Below, piece after piece: positions 8,780 to 16,277 of a DNA stretch of 26,593 nucleotides. The stretch comes from CAWBCR01 sp963787375 (GTDB taxonomy: Bacteria > Chloroflexota > Anaerolineae > Aggregatilineales > UBA3940). The translations under genes were made by a program, and so were the position numbers. The notes under the pieces are model-generated. The model did not search any database. It saw nothing but the letters and a program-made list of their open reading frames with translations, and was not told the DNA's origin. The stretch spans positions 1-26,593 of the forward strand of contig CAWBCR010000007.1 in NCBI GenBank assembly GCA_963787375.1, read 5' to 3'. Positions within the stretch are counted from its first letter, which is position 1; each line of letters opens with the position of its first letter.

Positions 8780-9127
8780 CTATCCGGTGTTGTGCTGCGG
8801 CAGGATGCGTTCCAGCACGACACGCAGCACAGGCAGGTCCACTGAAACGACATCCCATATGATATTGAAATCCACGCTGATGTAGTCGTGGATGATCTTG
8901 TTGCGCATACCAATGACGGCTCGCCAGGGGATATCCGGCAATGATTTCCGCGTCTCCTCGGTGATCTGGCTGGCGGCCTCGCCGATGATCTCGATGGCGC
9001 GCGTCAGCGCAAAGACCAACATATCGTCGGATTGCAGCGACTGCCGGGTGTGACCCTCGGCAAATGCCTGTGCCTTGTCCACGGCATCAAGCATGTCACG
9101 CAGGCGTGTCTCATCTGCCTCGTTCAT
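8780..9127 (-). CDS. hepT: HepT-like RNase toxin
   Basis: A 115-residue, mostly helical HEPN protein of the HepT (DUF86) family. The catalytic RX4HXY motif is intact: R75-NKII-H80-D-Y82 in GMRNKIIHDY. HepT toxins act on RNA and are neutralised by the cognate minimal nucleotidyltransferase MntA, which in studied systems adds AMP groups to the toxin tyrosine of this motif. The partner gene lies directly upstream and overlaps the toxin start by 17 nt, the usual order for this type VII system. The reading frame has no defect. The stop lies 54 nt from the convergent oxidoreductase gene. Confidence 0.9.
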   Translation of the reverse strand: MNEADETRLRDMLDAVDKAQAFAEGHTRQSLQSDDMLVFALTRAIEIIGEAASQITEETRKSLPDIPWRAVIGMRNKIIHDYISVDFNIIWDVVSVDLPVLRVVLERILPQHNTG

Positions 9128-9414
9128 AGATGACCTGAGCGGTGTCGAGGACGCGCTGGCGGAAGTGGCGGCTCAGAAAGCCGGGTGTGTTGAGGTCCAC
9201 CGCGCGGCCCAGCGCCTCGGCGAGTTCGTCCTGAAGCGTGATGAATTTTCAGGCCCACGACCGTCTCCGGCTCGAACTCGACCAGCACATCGACGTCGCT
9301 GGCCGGGCCGAAATCGTCGCGCAGGGCGGAGCCAAACAGCGACAGCCTGCGGACGCCATAGCGCCGGCAGATGGCTGCGATCTCATCGGTGGGTATGTCG
9401 AACGGTGCTTCCAT
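9111..9414 (-). CDS. mntA: MntA-like minimal nucleotidyltransferase antitoxin (one frame break)
   Basis: A restored protein of about 100 residues. The nucleotidyltransferase signature GSx10DxD is complete (LFGSALRDDFGPASDVDVLV, GS at 28-29, aspartates 40 and 42). The frame then breaks in a TTTT run at 9246-9249 (plus-strand numbering), one base too long: read with TTT, the protein continues as GLKFITLQDELAEALGRAVD and ends IYERGR at 9111, inside the toxin gene. Without the correction the tail is nonsense, so an assembly indel is the simplest explanation, though a real frameshift would leave an unrestrained toxin. Start: the ATG at 9414 lies 6 nt after TATAAT, a leaderless arrangement; a further in-frame ATG at 9435 would lie upstream of that -10 box. 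Confidence 0.8.
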
Positions 9415-9420
9415 GAGGCT

Positions 9421-9449
9421 ATTATACCCTGACATGGGATCTGGGATAA
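9421..9449 (-). promoter_or_regulatory. Promoter of mntA-hepT, leaderless layout
   Basis: On the minus strand a consensus TATAAT (plus-strand 9421-9426) is preceded at 17 nt by TTATCC (9444-9449), a weak -35, and followed by 6 nt and the ATG of mntA. Transcription would start at or next to the start codon. Confidence 0.6.
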
Positions 9450-9453
9450 GATC

Positions 9454-9779
9454 CTACCCCATGGAGCCTTCTCCGGGGGCGAAGAACACCAGGATCGCCA
9501 GGTCTTCCTCGATGGTATGGAAGCGGTGCACGATGCCTTTCGCCACGTAGACGACCGATCCCGGCCCGACGGGCTGGTCCTCACTACCGACGGTGATCGT
9601 CGCGCGGCCACTCACCACGTAGTACACCTCGTCCTCAGTGTGCGGCTGCTGCGGGTCGACGCCGCCGGCGGGCAGGACGTAGACGCCCGCGCTCAGCGCA
9701 TCGACGCGCAGGAATTCGTGGTACAGCCTGCCGCCTGCCGCGCGCTGCCGGAGCGATCGTCGAGTTGATAGCGCTGCAT
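9454..9779 (-). CDS. Small cupin-domain protein (one frame break)
   Basis: About 108 residues once a missing base is restored. The N-terminus (MQRYQLDDRSGSARQA) lies in one frame; after a break around 9723-9735 the rest continues in another as LYHEFLRVDALSAGVYVLPA. Cupin motif 1 is seen as PQQPHTEDEVYYVVSGRATI, with an H and two or three acidic residues at ligand positions, and motif 2 as GSVVYVAKGIVHRFHTIEED, with the metal-binding histidine. It is a single-domain metal cupin of unknown activity. The start lies 4 nt after the P450 stop codon, so the two are almost certainly one transcription unit; the cupin might support the oxidation chemistry, but this is only context. The stop at 9454 is close to the mntA promoter. 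Confidence 0.75.
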
Positions 9780-9783
9780 GATA

Positions 9784-11157
9784 TCAGGCCGGGACCGGCT
9801 CAGGCTCGCGCACGGCCACCTGCATGTGCATCCCGTAGCGCGGCGGAGCGTGATCAGCGGCTCCATCTCGACCACCTGCGAGGGGTCGAGGCGCAGGCTG
9901 ATGCGCTGGGCGAGGGTCGCCAAGACAAGCTGGGCCTCCATTATGGCGAACGAGTTGCCGATGCAGATGCGCGGCCCGCCGCCAAACGGAATGTAGCCGT
10001 ACCTGGGGATGCTTTCCTCGCGGCCCGGCGCGAAGCGGTCCAGGTCGAAGCGCTCCGGGTCGGGGAACCAGCGCGGGTCGCGGTGGACGACGTAGGGGCT
10101 GATCAGCAGGGTGCGGCCCGCCGGGATGGTGTACTCACCCAGCGTCACCGCCTGCTGCGGCTCGCGGCCCACCACCCAGGCAGGCGGGTACAGCCGCAGC
10201 AACTCTTTGACCACCTGCTCAGTGTAGGGCAGCGCCTTGAGGTCAGCGAACCGGGGGGCGCGCCCGCCGAGCACCCGCGCCAACTCGTCGTGCAGCTTCT
10301 CCTCGACCTCGGGGTGCTGCGACAGCAGATACCAGGTCCAGGTCAGCGCGTTGGCGGTCGTCTCGTGGCCGGCCAGGTAGAGCGTCATGACCTCATCACG
10401 AAGCTGGCGGTCGGTCATCTGCGCGCCGTAGCGGCCCGAACTCGGGCTCCTCGTCGACGGCCATCAGCAGCATGGAGAGCAGATCGCCGCGATCCTCGGG
10501 GCTGCGCCGCCGCTCGTCGATGATGCCCATGATGATACGGTCCAGCATGGCGATGGCATGGTCGCGGCTGCGGTGCTCAGCGGTGGGCAGCCAGCGCGGC
10601 AGGTCGATGGCGCGGCCCATGCGCGTGTTGGAGAAGTGCAGCAGTACGCCCATCGCCTCGCCGACGGCTGCCGCGTCGCCGCCGGTCACGTCGGCGTCGA
10701 ACAGCGTGCGGGCCACGATGCGCAGCGTCAGATGCATCATCTCCTCGGCCACGTTGACCGTCTGGCCGGTGGTCCAGCCGTCGATCTGCTGCTGGGCGTA
10801 GCGCACCATCACGTCGGCGTAGCCAGCGATGCGCTGCACGTGGAAGGCGGGCTGCGCCAGCCGGCGCTGCCGCCGCCAGAACTCGCCGTCGCTGATCAGC
10901 AGGCCGCTGCCCAGCACGTCGCCCAGCACCTTGCGGGAGCGCCGCGTCTTGTGGAAGGCGTCGGCCTGCTCGACGAACACCTGGCGGATGATGTCTGGGC
11001 CGCTGACCAGGTACAGCCAGCGCGGGCCGATGCGGAAGCGAACAATATCGCCAAAGGTATCGCGCCAGCGCGGCAGCGATTGCAGCGGGTTCTGAAACTC
11101 ATCAACGTTGCCCAGCATGCCGGTCGGCGGCGGGCCGGGCGGAACAGGGGACCTCAT
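9784..11157 (-). CDS. Cytochrome P450 (two frame breaks)
   Basis: A soluble P450 of about 457 residues. The I-helix oxygen-activation motif AGHETTA (near residue 262), the ExxR motif (KELLR), and the heme loop FGGGPRICIG with the thiolate cysteine near residue 398 are all present. Two frame breaks cancel: an extra C in plus-strand 10435-10437 (true junction EFGRYGAQMTDR) and a missing base near 9838-9845 (true C-terminus RYGMHMQVAVREPEPVPA). The start at 11157 has GGGAGAG just upstream. Such bacterial P450s hydroxylate fatty acids, terpenoids or carotenoids; the substrate is not visible. No ferredoxin or reductase gene is beside it, so redox partners must be elsewhere. The downstream cupin is co-transcribed. 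Confidence 0.85.
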
Positions 11158-11266
11158 GCGTCTCTCCCGATCACTCAGATTATGTTGCGTTTTTAGTATA
11201 GCGCACGGGAGGGGAGAGATCGCGGGGGGAGGAGGGGCTCATCCTGCTGCTGACCTCACCCCCTGT

Positions 11267-11292
11267 CCCCCTCTCCGAATTCGGAGAGGGGG
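11267..11292. repeat. Perfect 26-bp palindrome in GC-rich repeat
   Basis: CCCCCTCTCCGAA followed directly by its reverse complement, with GAATTC at the centre. The surrounding sequence (11254-11320) is a CCTCACCCCCTGTCCCC-type repeat related in composition to the insertion in the MoeA-like gene at 25272-25390. It sits between the LexA-like regulator gene and the P450 gene and could also end transcription, although no T-run follows. Confidence 0.7.
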
Positions 11293-11330
11293 AATCGAAC
11301 TCCTGGCAGGGTGTCGGAGGGGGGAGGGCC

Positions 11331-11774
11331 TCACGCCACGTGGGGCAGGCGGATACCGCGCGTTTCGCCGAAGTCGCGCTCGATCAGGCCCACGTCCTCA
11401 AGCTGCCGCAGGTGATGGCTGGCGGCGTTGGTGCTGTGCCAGCCAAAGGCGTGCTGCATCTCGCGCAGGGTGGGGGCGTAGCCGTTGACGCCCACGTAGC
11501 GCCGGATGTAAGCGTACAGCGCCGCCGCCGCCGCGCTGACCTCGCGCAGCAGGTCGCGCTCGATCTGCTTGATGATCAGCGGGTCCTCGTCGGGCGGGGG
11601 CTGGCCGCGCCGCTGGCGATCGGGGTCGGTGTAGTACGCGAAGATACGCGCGCCGCAGGCCTCGCAGTAGATCAGCGCGCGGTCGTCGCTGCGGTAGGCC
11701 ACCACCGAGGGGTGCCCGCAACTGCCGCAGATCACCGCCAGCCGGCGGATGTTTCGCTTCGATGTACCGGCCAC
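11331..11774 (-). CDS. Zinc-ribbon plus LexA-type winged-helix regulator
   Basis: A 147-residue protein with two parts. Residues 14-42 form a zinc ribbon with cysteines 16, 19, 37 and 40 (CGSC and CEAC). Residues 83-143 match the LexA DNA-binding domain: YIRRYVGVNGYAPTLREM, then the recognition helix around STNAASHHLRQLEDVGLIER and the closing TRGIRL. The LexA protease domain is absent, so it cannot be released by RecA-stimulated self-cleavage; another input, perhaps metal or redox through the cysteines, is inferred. The start is GTG 11774, preceded by GGAGGA. It is transcribed divergently from the unknown gene at 11868 with only about 60 nt to the minigene start, so it may control that gene and itself. 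Confidence 0.75.
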   Translation of the reverse strand: MAGTSKRNIRRLAVICGSCGHPSVVAYRSDDRALIYCEACGARIFAYYTDPDRQRRGQPPPDEDPLIIKQIERDLLREVSAAAAALYAYIRRYVGVNGYAPTLREMQHAFGWHSTNAASHHLRQLEDVGLIERDFGETRGIRLPHVA

Positions 11775-11800
11775 GTTCCTCCGCGTGCGCGCCCGGCGCT

Positions 11801-11829
11801 TTGCGCCGGATCACGCAATTCCGTACAAT
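11801..11829 (+). promoter_or_regulatory. Promoter of minigene and unknown gene, leaderless layout
   Basis: TTGCGC (11801-11806), 17 nt, TACAAT (11824-11829), then 6 nt to ATG 11836. It lies in the divergent gap next to the zinc-ribbon/LexA-like regulator gene. Confidence 0.5.
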
Positions 11830-11835
11830 AACCCC

Positions 11836-11871
11836 ATGATTGACACCCTGCTGACAGACAGGCCGTTATGA
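11836..11871 (+). CDS. Leaderless 11-codon minigene (candidate)
   Basis: ATG ATT GAC ... TTA TGA encodes MIDTLLTDRPL. Its start is 6 nt after the TACAAT -10 box, and its stop overlaps the next start as ATGA (11868-11871). The following gene has no convincing ribosome site, so translation of the short frame may deliver ribosomes to it by termination-reinitiation. It is seen as an open frame; that it is translated is inferred. Confidence 0.4.
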   Translation: MIDTLLTDRPL

Positions 11872-12635
11872 CCGACCAGACCAGCGCAGAAGATCGCATC
11901 CAATCTATCGCCAACATCCTGAGCCTGGTCGCCATCATCGGCGGCATGGACAAGGCCGCCGTGCAGCGCGTGCTGGTAACGCTCGGCGGGAACCTGATCG
12001 CGGTGCCCGGCCCCTCGCGCATCGACGCCGACCTGACCACGCAGCTCCTGACGCAGATCGCGCAGGAGGAGGGCGAGCAGGCCGTGATCCGCATCTCGTC
12101 GGACATCAACTTCGTGGCGAGGGCGTGGAAGCCGGTGCTCGACGCCTACTTCGCCGACGACCCCCAGCGGGTGATGCCCTACGCCGAGATCGTCTTCGCG
12201 TTGTTCAACTACAGCGGGACCACCCTGCACGACTACGACGCCTTCGAGCGCTTCGGCGGGACCGACTTCGTGCTGCCGATGCCGCAGCTCACTGCCGCGC
12301 TCAAGACTTACCCCGCGCCGCGCGCCGGGCTGGTGTGGGAGATCGTCGGCTTTGAGGAGCCGCCCGACCAGGCCGTCGTCGCCAGCGAGCCGGGCACGAT
12401 GTTCCTGTTCAAGGCAGCCAGCAGCAGCATCGACCTGCGGTTCTCGGAACTGGAACGCGACAGCGGCGAGGGCCCGCGCCGCGAGCACGACATCCGCGTC
12501 GACGCGCCGCTGTTCGCCGCGTTCATCGCGGGCCTACTGGGCGACATGCTGTACTGGGCCGCCCGGCTGCGCGCCGAACTCGATCACCGGGCAGCAGACG
12601 TGGCGGCGGCTGAAGGCGCTGCTGCTGCCGCCTGA
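11868..12635 (+). CDS. Protein of unknown function
   Basis: A 255-residue protein I do not recognise. It has no signal peptide, no clear membrane span and no cysteine. Residues 1-60 look helical and then beta-like (NLIAVPGP), the middle carries an aromatic, acidic stretch (EIVFALFNYSGTTLHDYDAFE), and the C-terminus (residues 215-255) is a likely helix with alanine-rich end. The balance of charged residues suggests a cytoplasmic protein. Its ATG overlaps the stop of an 11-codon leaderless frame. The divergent zinc-ribbon/LexA-type gene is the only obvious functional neighbour. Codon use (high GC in third positions) is like the surrounding genes, so it is a real gene. About 240 nt without a supported gene follow it. 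Confidence 0.75.
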   Translation: MTDQTSAEDRIQSIANILSLVAIIGGMDKAAVQRVLVTLGGNLIAVPGPSRIDADLTTQLLTQIAQEEGEQAVIRISSDINFVARAWKPVLDAYFADDPQRVMPYAEIVFALFNYSGTTLHDYDAFERFGGTDFVLPMPQLTAALKTYPAPRAGLVWEIVGFEEPPDQAVVASEPGTMFLFKAASSSIDLRFSELERDSGEGPRREHDIRVDAPLFAAFIAGLLGDMLYWAARLRAELDHRAADVAAAEGAAAAA

Positions 12636-12837
12636 CCTGTCCCCGACAGCCGCGCCGGCACACTGGCCGCCGGCCCCCGCCGAGACACCTCCCGACCCCA
12701 CCCACGATCAGGACACAGCCGCATCCTGACAGCGAGCCTTTTCACACTAGCACGCCTGCGCGGCCCGTGTCAATACAGGGACCGTTAGCATGTCGTTGGC
12801 AGGCCGTTAGAACTTTTGTTCTATTCGTTTGGCACAC

Positions 12838-12865
12838 AAAAAGCGGGCCCCGTCAGAGGCCCGCT
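12838..12865 (-). terminator. Rho-independent terminator of the CrtI-type gene
   Basis: On the minus strand an 8-bp stem AGCGGGCC/GGCCCGCT (12858-12865 with 12842-12849) with an 8-nt loop is followed by TTTTT (12838-12842). It lies 15 nt after the stop codon of the oxidoreductase gene at 12880. Confidence 0.85.
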
Positions 12866-12879
12866 GATGAAATACGGGG

Positions 12880-14464
12880 CTAGCTCCCCACCTCGTGCGC
12901 GGCCACGCCCGGCGTCAACTGAGGGTGCGGGACGGTGGCAGGTGGCTGCTGCTCGCTGTGAGGGGCAGGCACTGCGACGCCCAGTTGATCGAGCACGGCG
13001 GCGGCCACGCGCAGCCCGCCTCAGCGCCACCGCCGGCACCGATTGGCCGGGGAAGATGCTGTCGCCGACCATCCACACGCCGGGGCTGACGCGCGGCCCC
13101 CACGCGCTCAACAGGCCGGTCTGCGGGAAACCGCCCACCCAGCCGGACGCGCGCCGGGTGTAGCGCTGGGTGGTGACCGGCGTGCCGGGCAGCACCAGCC
13201 GGGCCGCATCGCGCAGGCCGGGCAGCGCCACCGACGCCGCATCAAGCAGGCGCTCAGAAAACTCGGCCTTACGCGCTTCGTAGGCGCTGCGATCCGTCTC
13301 AAACAGCGCCCACCACGCATGCAGGTCGGTATGCGTGGTGATGGTCAGCGCGCGCTGGCCGCCCGGTGCGCGGGTGGTATCCCAGGCCGGGCTGATCGAG
13401 ACGAAGGCGGTGTTGCCCTCGCCCAGCGGCTCGCGCAGGATGGCCTGATGGTGCAGCGGCGAGTCGACCGGGATGGCGTTGGCGTCCGCGCCAACGTGCA
13501 GCGTGAAAGCCCCCCAGCCGCGTTCGGGCCGGCCTGCCAGCGATGCCAGCCGCCGGGGCGCGCTGTCACTCAGCAGCCGCGCGATGCCCCACGGCGTCAG
13601 GTTGGCGATGACCACGTCTGCCGGGAAGCTGTCGCCGCGCGCAGTCTCGACGGCGACGGGCCGCCCGCGCTCGATCACGATGCGGGCCGCCTCCTGCCGG
13701 TAGACGATGCGCCCGCCCAGCCGCACAACGGCGTGCGCCAGCGTCTCGGCAATCGTGCCGATGCCGCCCGCGAGGTGTACCACACCACGCCGGGGCAGGT
13801 CGAGCGCCGCGGCGGCGTACAGCGCGTTGGCGCGGGCGCTGGTCGTCTGCGCCGAGATGAGCAACTGCGCGTCGACGAACAGCCGCAGCCGGTCGGGCAG
13901 CCCCGCCAGCCGCACGCTCAACGGGCGCAGCGCGTCGACCAGCAGCGTGGGGTCGAGCCGGACGGCGGAGTCCTCCAACAGCGCGTCGATCCCCGTCTGC
14001 GCCAACTGCGCGACGTCGCGAACGGACTGCGGCGGCCAGGCCGGGCTGCGCAGCGCGAGCGCCCACAGCGCGTCGGCGGTGCGCTCCTGCCAGCGCCAAA
14101 ACGGCTCGCCCTCGCAGCCGAAGTGCTCCAGCCGCACCGCGCGGCGGCGCTCGTCGGCCCAGCGGTCAACGTGCGCGCCGTCTGGCAGGTGGACGCGCAT
14201 CACCGGCAGGTCGTCTTCGGGGCCCACCGGCCAGGCGTCGATGCCCGCCGCCTGCGCCACGCGATCCATCGGACCGCCGGGGGTGAACCCGGCAGCCAGC
14301 GTCGCACCTGCGTCAAATCGGTAGCCCTGATGGTAAAACGTGCCGGCGCAGCCGCCCGGATAGACGTGCGCTTCGAGCACGGTAACGTCCAGCCCGGCAC
14401 GCGCAAGGAACGCAGCAGTCGACAGGCCGCCAACTCCCGCGCCGATGATCACAACCCTATTCAT
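12880..14464 (-). CDS. CrtI-type FAD-dependent oxidoreductase (one frame break)
   Basis: About 527 residues. The N-terminal dinucleotide fold is RVVIIGAGVGGLSTAAFLAR (GAGVGG at 8-13), followed by VLEAHVYPGGCAGTF, as in phytoene desaturase and carotenoid isomerase/ketolase relatives. The C-terminal FAD signature reads GVWMVGDSIFPGQSVPAVAL. There, one extra base near 13021 breaks the frame; corrected, the protein goes on GGLRVAAAVLDQLGVAVPAP and ends at a stop at 12880. Start: ATG 14464 (GAGAGAG just before it) rather than the GTG at 14476. It probably desaturates, isomerises or oxidises a carotenoid or other polyisoprenoid, but no carotenoid gene is beside it, so related FAD enzymes remain possible. 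A good terminator follows. Confidence 0.8.
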
Positions 14465-14728
14465 TTGCTCTCTCACCCCACCCGGCTGCGGGCATGCGAC
14501 GTGAGTGCCGCCAATCAGCCAGACGTAACTCGTCGTGTGTTGGGCCCGCGCAGGCGGGCGTTTGTTCTGAGCCGTTCAGCCGCGTGATGATGCCCCTCAC
14601 GCCGCGCCGAAGACCTTAGCTCACTACGATCAGTCTATCGCGCAGTGGCAGAACTGCAAGGGCGGGTTCGACTGCCGGAGCGACCGGTGCCAGTCCTCGA
14701 AGCCCACCCAGATGTGCCCGTCCTAGAC

Positions 14729-15172
14729 CTAAGTGGGGTAGGTGGCCAGCGCCCGCCGCGTGCGCCACGCCCGGTAGGCAAACAGCAGCGGCAGGCTGAT
14801 CCACATGCCGGCGGCGACGATCCACGCCGGCGAGAGGCCGGGCAGATCGGCCTGCACCACGTCGTACACCTCCGTCACCGATGCGCCGACCCGCACGAAG
14901 TTGTGGCGATGCTGCCAGCTCTTGAAGGGACCGGCCAACTGCACATCGGTGAAGCCCTGCTGCGACACGTCCTCGACGCGCGCGTGCCAGCGCACCGGCA
15001 GCGGCCCGGCCCACAGCGTGAAGCGGATCTCGCTGCCGCTGATGAGCTCCTCCGGCGCGGCTTGGATGCGCATCGGCGTGGGCGTGATCGCCTTCAGGCC
15101 ATGCGGGGTCAGGTGGAAGGCGGCGACCTCTGCCTGAGGCGCGTCGACGCGGAAGCGGTGCTCATACTTCAT
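14729..15172 (-). CDS. SRPBCC-family protein with C-terminal membrane segment
   Basis: A 147-residue protein. Residues 1-115 fit the START/SRPBCC lipid-binding fold: MKYEHRFRVDAPQAEVAAF at the start, then the block GPLPVRWHARVEDVSQQGF and FVRVGASVTEVYDVV. Residues about 115-135 (PAWIVAAGMWISLPLLFAYR) form one hydrophobic segment followed by arginines, which would anchor the domain to the membrane. SRPBCC proteins bind or move hydrophobic ligands; no ligand can be named. AGGAGGA before ATG 15172 is a strong ribosome site. It is the last gene of a minus-strand row, separated from the SIR2-domain gene by two GC-rich hairpins. Related proteins often accompany epimerases of the TIGR01777 type, such as the one at 16278. 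Confidence 0.75.
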   Translation of the reverse strand: MKYEHRFRVDAPQAEVAAFHLTPHGLKAITPTPMRIQAAPEELISGSEIRFTLWAGPLPVRWHARVEDVSQQGFTDVQLAGPFKSWQHRHNFVRVGASVTEVYDVVQADLPGLSPAWIVAAGMWISLPLLFAYRAWRTRRALATYPT

Positions 15173-15193
15173 CGTGCTGTTCCTCCTGGCGCA

Positions 15194-15256
15194 GATAGCG
15201 TCAGGGGGCTCCGCCCCCCGACATCCCCCCGGAAGGGGGCACAGCCCCCTTCACCC
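15194..15256. repeat. Two GC hairpins between SRPBCC and SIR2-domain genes
   Basis: GGGGGCTCCGCCCCC near 15196-15211 and AAGGGGGCACAGCCCCCTT near 15233-15251 are self-complementary. This CCCCC/GGGGG repeat type is dispersed in many bacterial genomes. It could weaken read-through from the SIR2-domain gene into the SRPBCC gene. Confidence 0.65.
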
Positions 15257-15263
15257 CATACCG

Positions 15264-16262
15264 TCAGAATATCGGATACCGTCTGAGAAATGTGTACGCG
15301 TCCTCATCTGCATCCCCCATCACGATTTTAAACTCGTGTCCGCCTCTGCCCTCGCCACTTCCGTAATCGCGTTTCCTAGCAAAGTATCCGGTAGCAATCC
15401 TTCTCTCGTTTTTCTCCAGTCCAAAGCAGGTTCCCAGTAGTGCTTCTCCAGCGAAGTGTTCATTAACCGCAAGACGCCGGATGCTGTCTGGGTGGTAGCC
15501 AAAGCCTAGGAAGCACAGAATTTGTGCCTCTTCGATGTACTCGTGCGCGGATTGTATTTCTGGCGCATCGTCGAGTTGCTGATAAACGATTCTCATCCCC
15601 TCCACGGCTCTTTTGAGCGCCTCAAGGGTTACTTCAGGCGTGTAGCCCCTTCCGTCAGGGGATTGAAAGTGTGGCTGGCCAAGCTGCCCGTGGATATGTA
15701 CTATTGGGATAGCTTCCACGCTCGTAGCCGCATCTTGCTCCGACATGCCGTAGGTGGTCCTGAGCGCCTTTAGGAAATAGTACTCAAGAGAGCGATCATA
15801 GTTGAACGTGATGAACTTCACATGATTCTGAGAAAGCTTATCAGGAGCACAGTCCATCTTCTGGAATAGCTCATCAATCCACCTAAGCTGCGGCCAGGGA
15901 ATAGGTAGCTGTTTCGGGTCCTCGTGAGGGATTAGTATCGCTGCAATTGCAACTTTCCCAATCTCCTCAAACTCTGGGCGGCGCTCCAAGAACGCATCGA
16001 TTGAATAAAGCGGCGATGCCAGAGCCTCCCAAAACTCTTGAGCTTCTCGCTCCAGATCTTGCAGGGACTTGCTGCCGTCCTGAACACGTTCCCAGCCTCC
16101 GTGTCCCCATACGTAGCCATAATAATGATGTAATGCGTTGTTGACTGGGCTAGGAACGCCAACAGACTCTGCTATTTCCTGACGCAACCTGCGACCTAAC
16201 GGAAAACCAAAAGCCGCGCTCGCGCCCGCGCCCAATACGAATACAGTTGGCTGCTCAATCAT
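15264..16262 (-). CDS. SIR2-like domain protein, probable NAD-consuming effector
   Basis: A 332-residue protein with the SIR2_2-type NAD-binding motifs: VFVLGAGASAAFGFPLG (GAGAS at 11-15), ITFNYDRSLE (FNYD at 153-156, the asparagine being catalytic in SIR2 effectors), IVHIHG (188-192, with the expected histidine), and LGFGYHPDS (252-260). No second domain (STAND, TIR, Argonaute) is fused. Stand-alone SIR2 proteins of this kind are known as anti-phage effectors that deplete NAD; a role in defence is inferred. Its base composition is clearly lower in GC (near 50%) than both neighbours, with many A/T-ending codons, which points to recent acquisition. The start at 16262 has AAGGGAG upstream and lies 15 nt after the stop of the epimerase gene, so it may ride on that promoter. 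Confidence 0.75.
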   Translation of the reverse strand: MIEQPTVFVLGAGASAAFGFPLGRRLRQEIAESVGVPSPVNNALHHYYGYVWGHGGWERVQDGSKSLQDLEREAQEFWEALASPLYSIDAFLERRPEFEEIGKVAIAAILIPHEDPKQLPIPWPQLRWIDELFQKMDCAPDKLSQNHVKFITFNYDRSLEYYFLKALRTTYGMSEQDAATSVEAIPIVHIHGQLGQPHFQSPDGRGYTPEVTLEALKRAVEGMRIVYQQLDDAPEIQSAHEYIEEAQILCFLGFGYHPDSIRRLAVNEHFAGEALLGTCFGLEKNERRIATGYFARKRDYGSGEGRGGHEFKIVMGDADEDAYTFLRRYPIF

Positions 16263-16277
16263 GAAGCATCTCCCTTC

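Noticed and set aside
9454..11157. Secondary-metabolite gene cluster around the P450
   Set aside because: Apart from the P450 and the cupin no biosynthetic core enzyme is in reach.
12880..14464. Carotenoid biosynthesis cluster
   Set aside because: Only one CrtI-type gene is present; no phytoene synthase, cyclase or ketolase lies beside it, so a pathway cannot be claimed.
13043..14587. 514-codon plus-strand frame opposite the CrtI-type gene
   Set aside because: Arginine and glutamine rich shadow; the minus strand carries the FAD motifs and a terminator.
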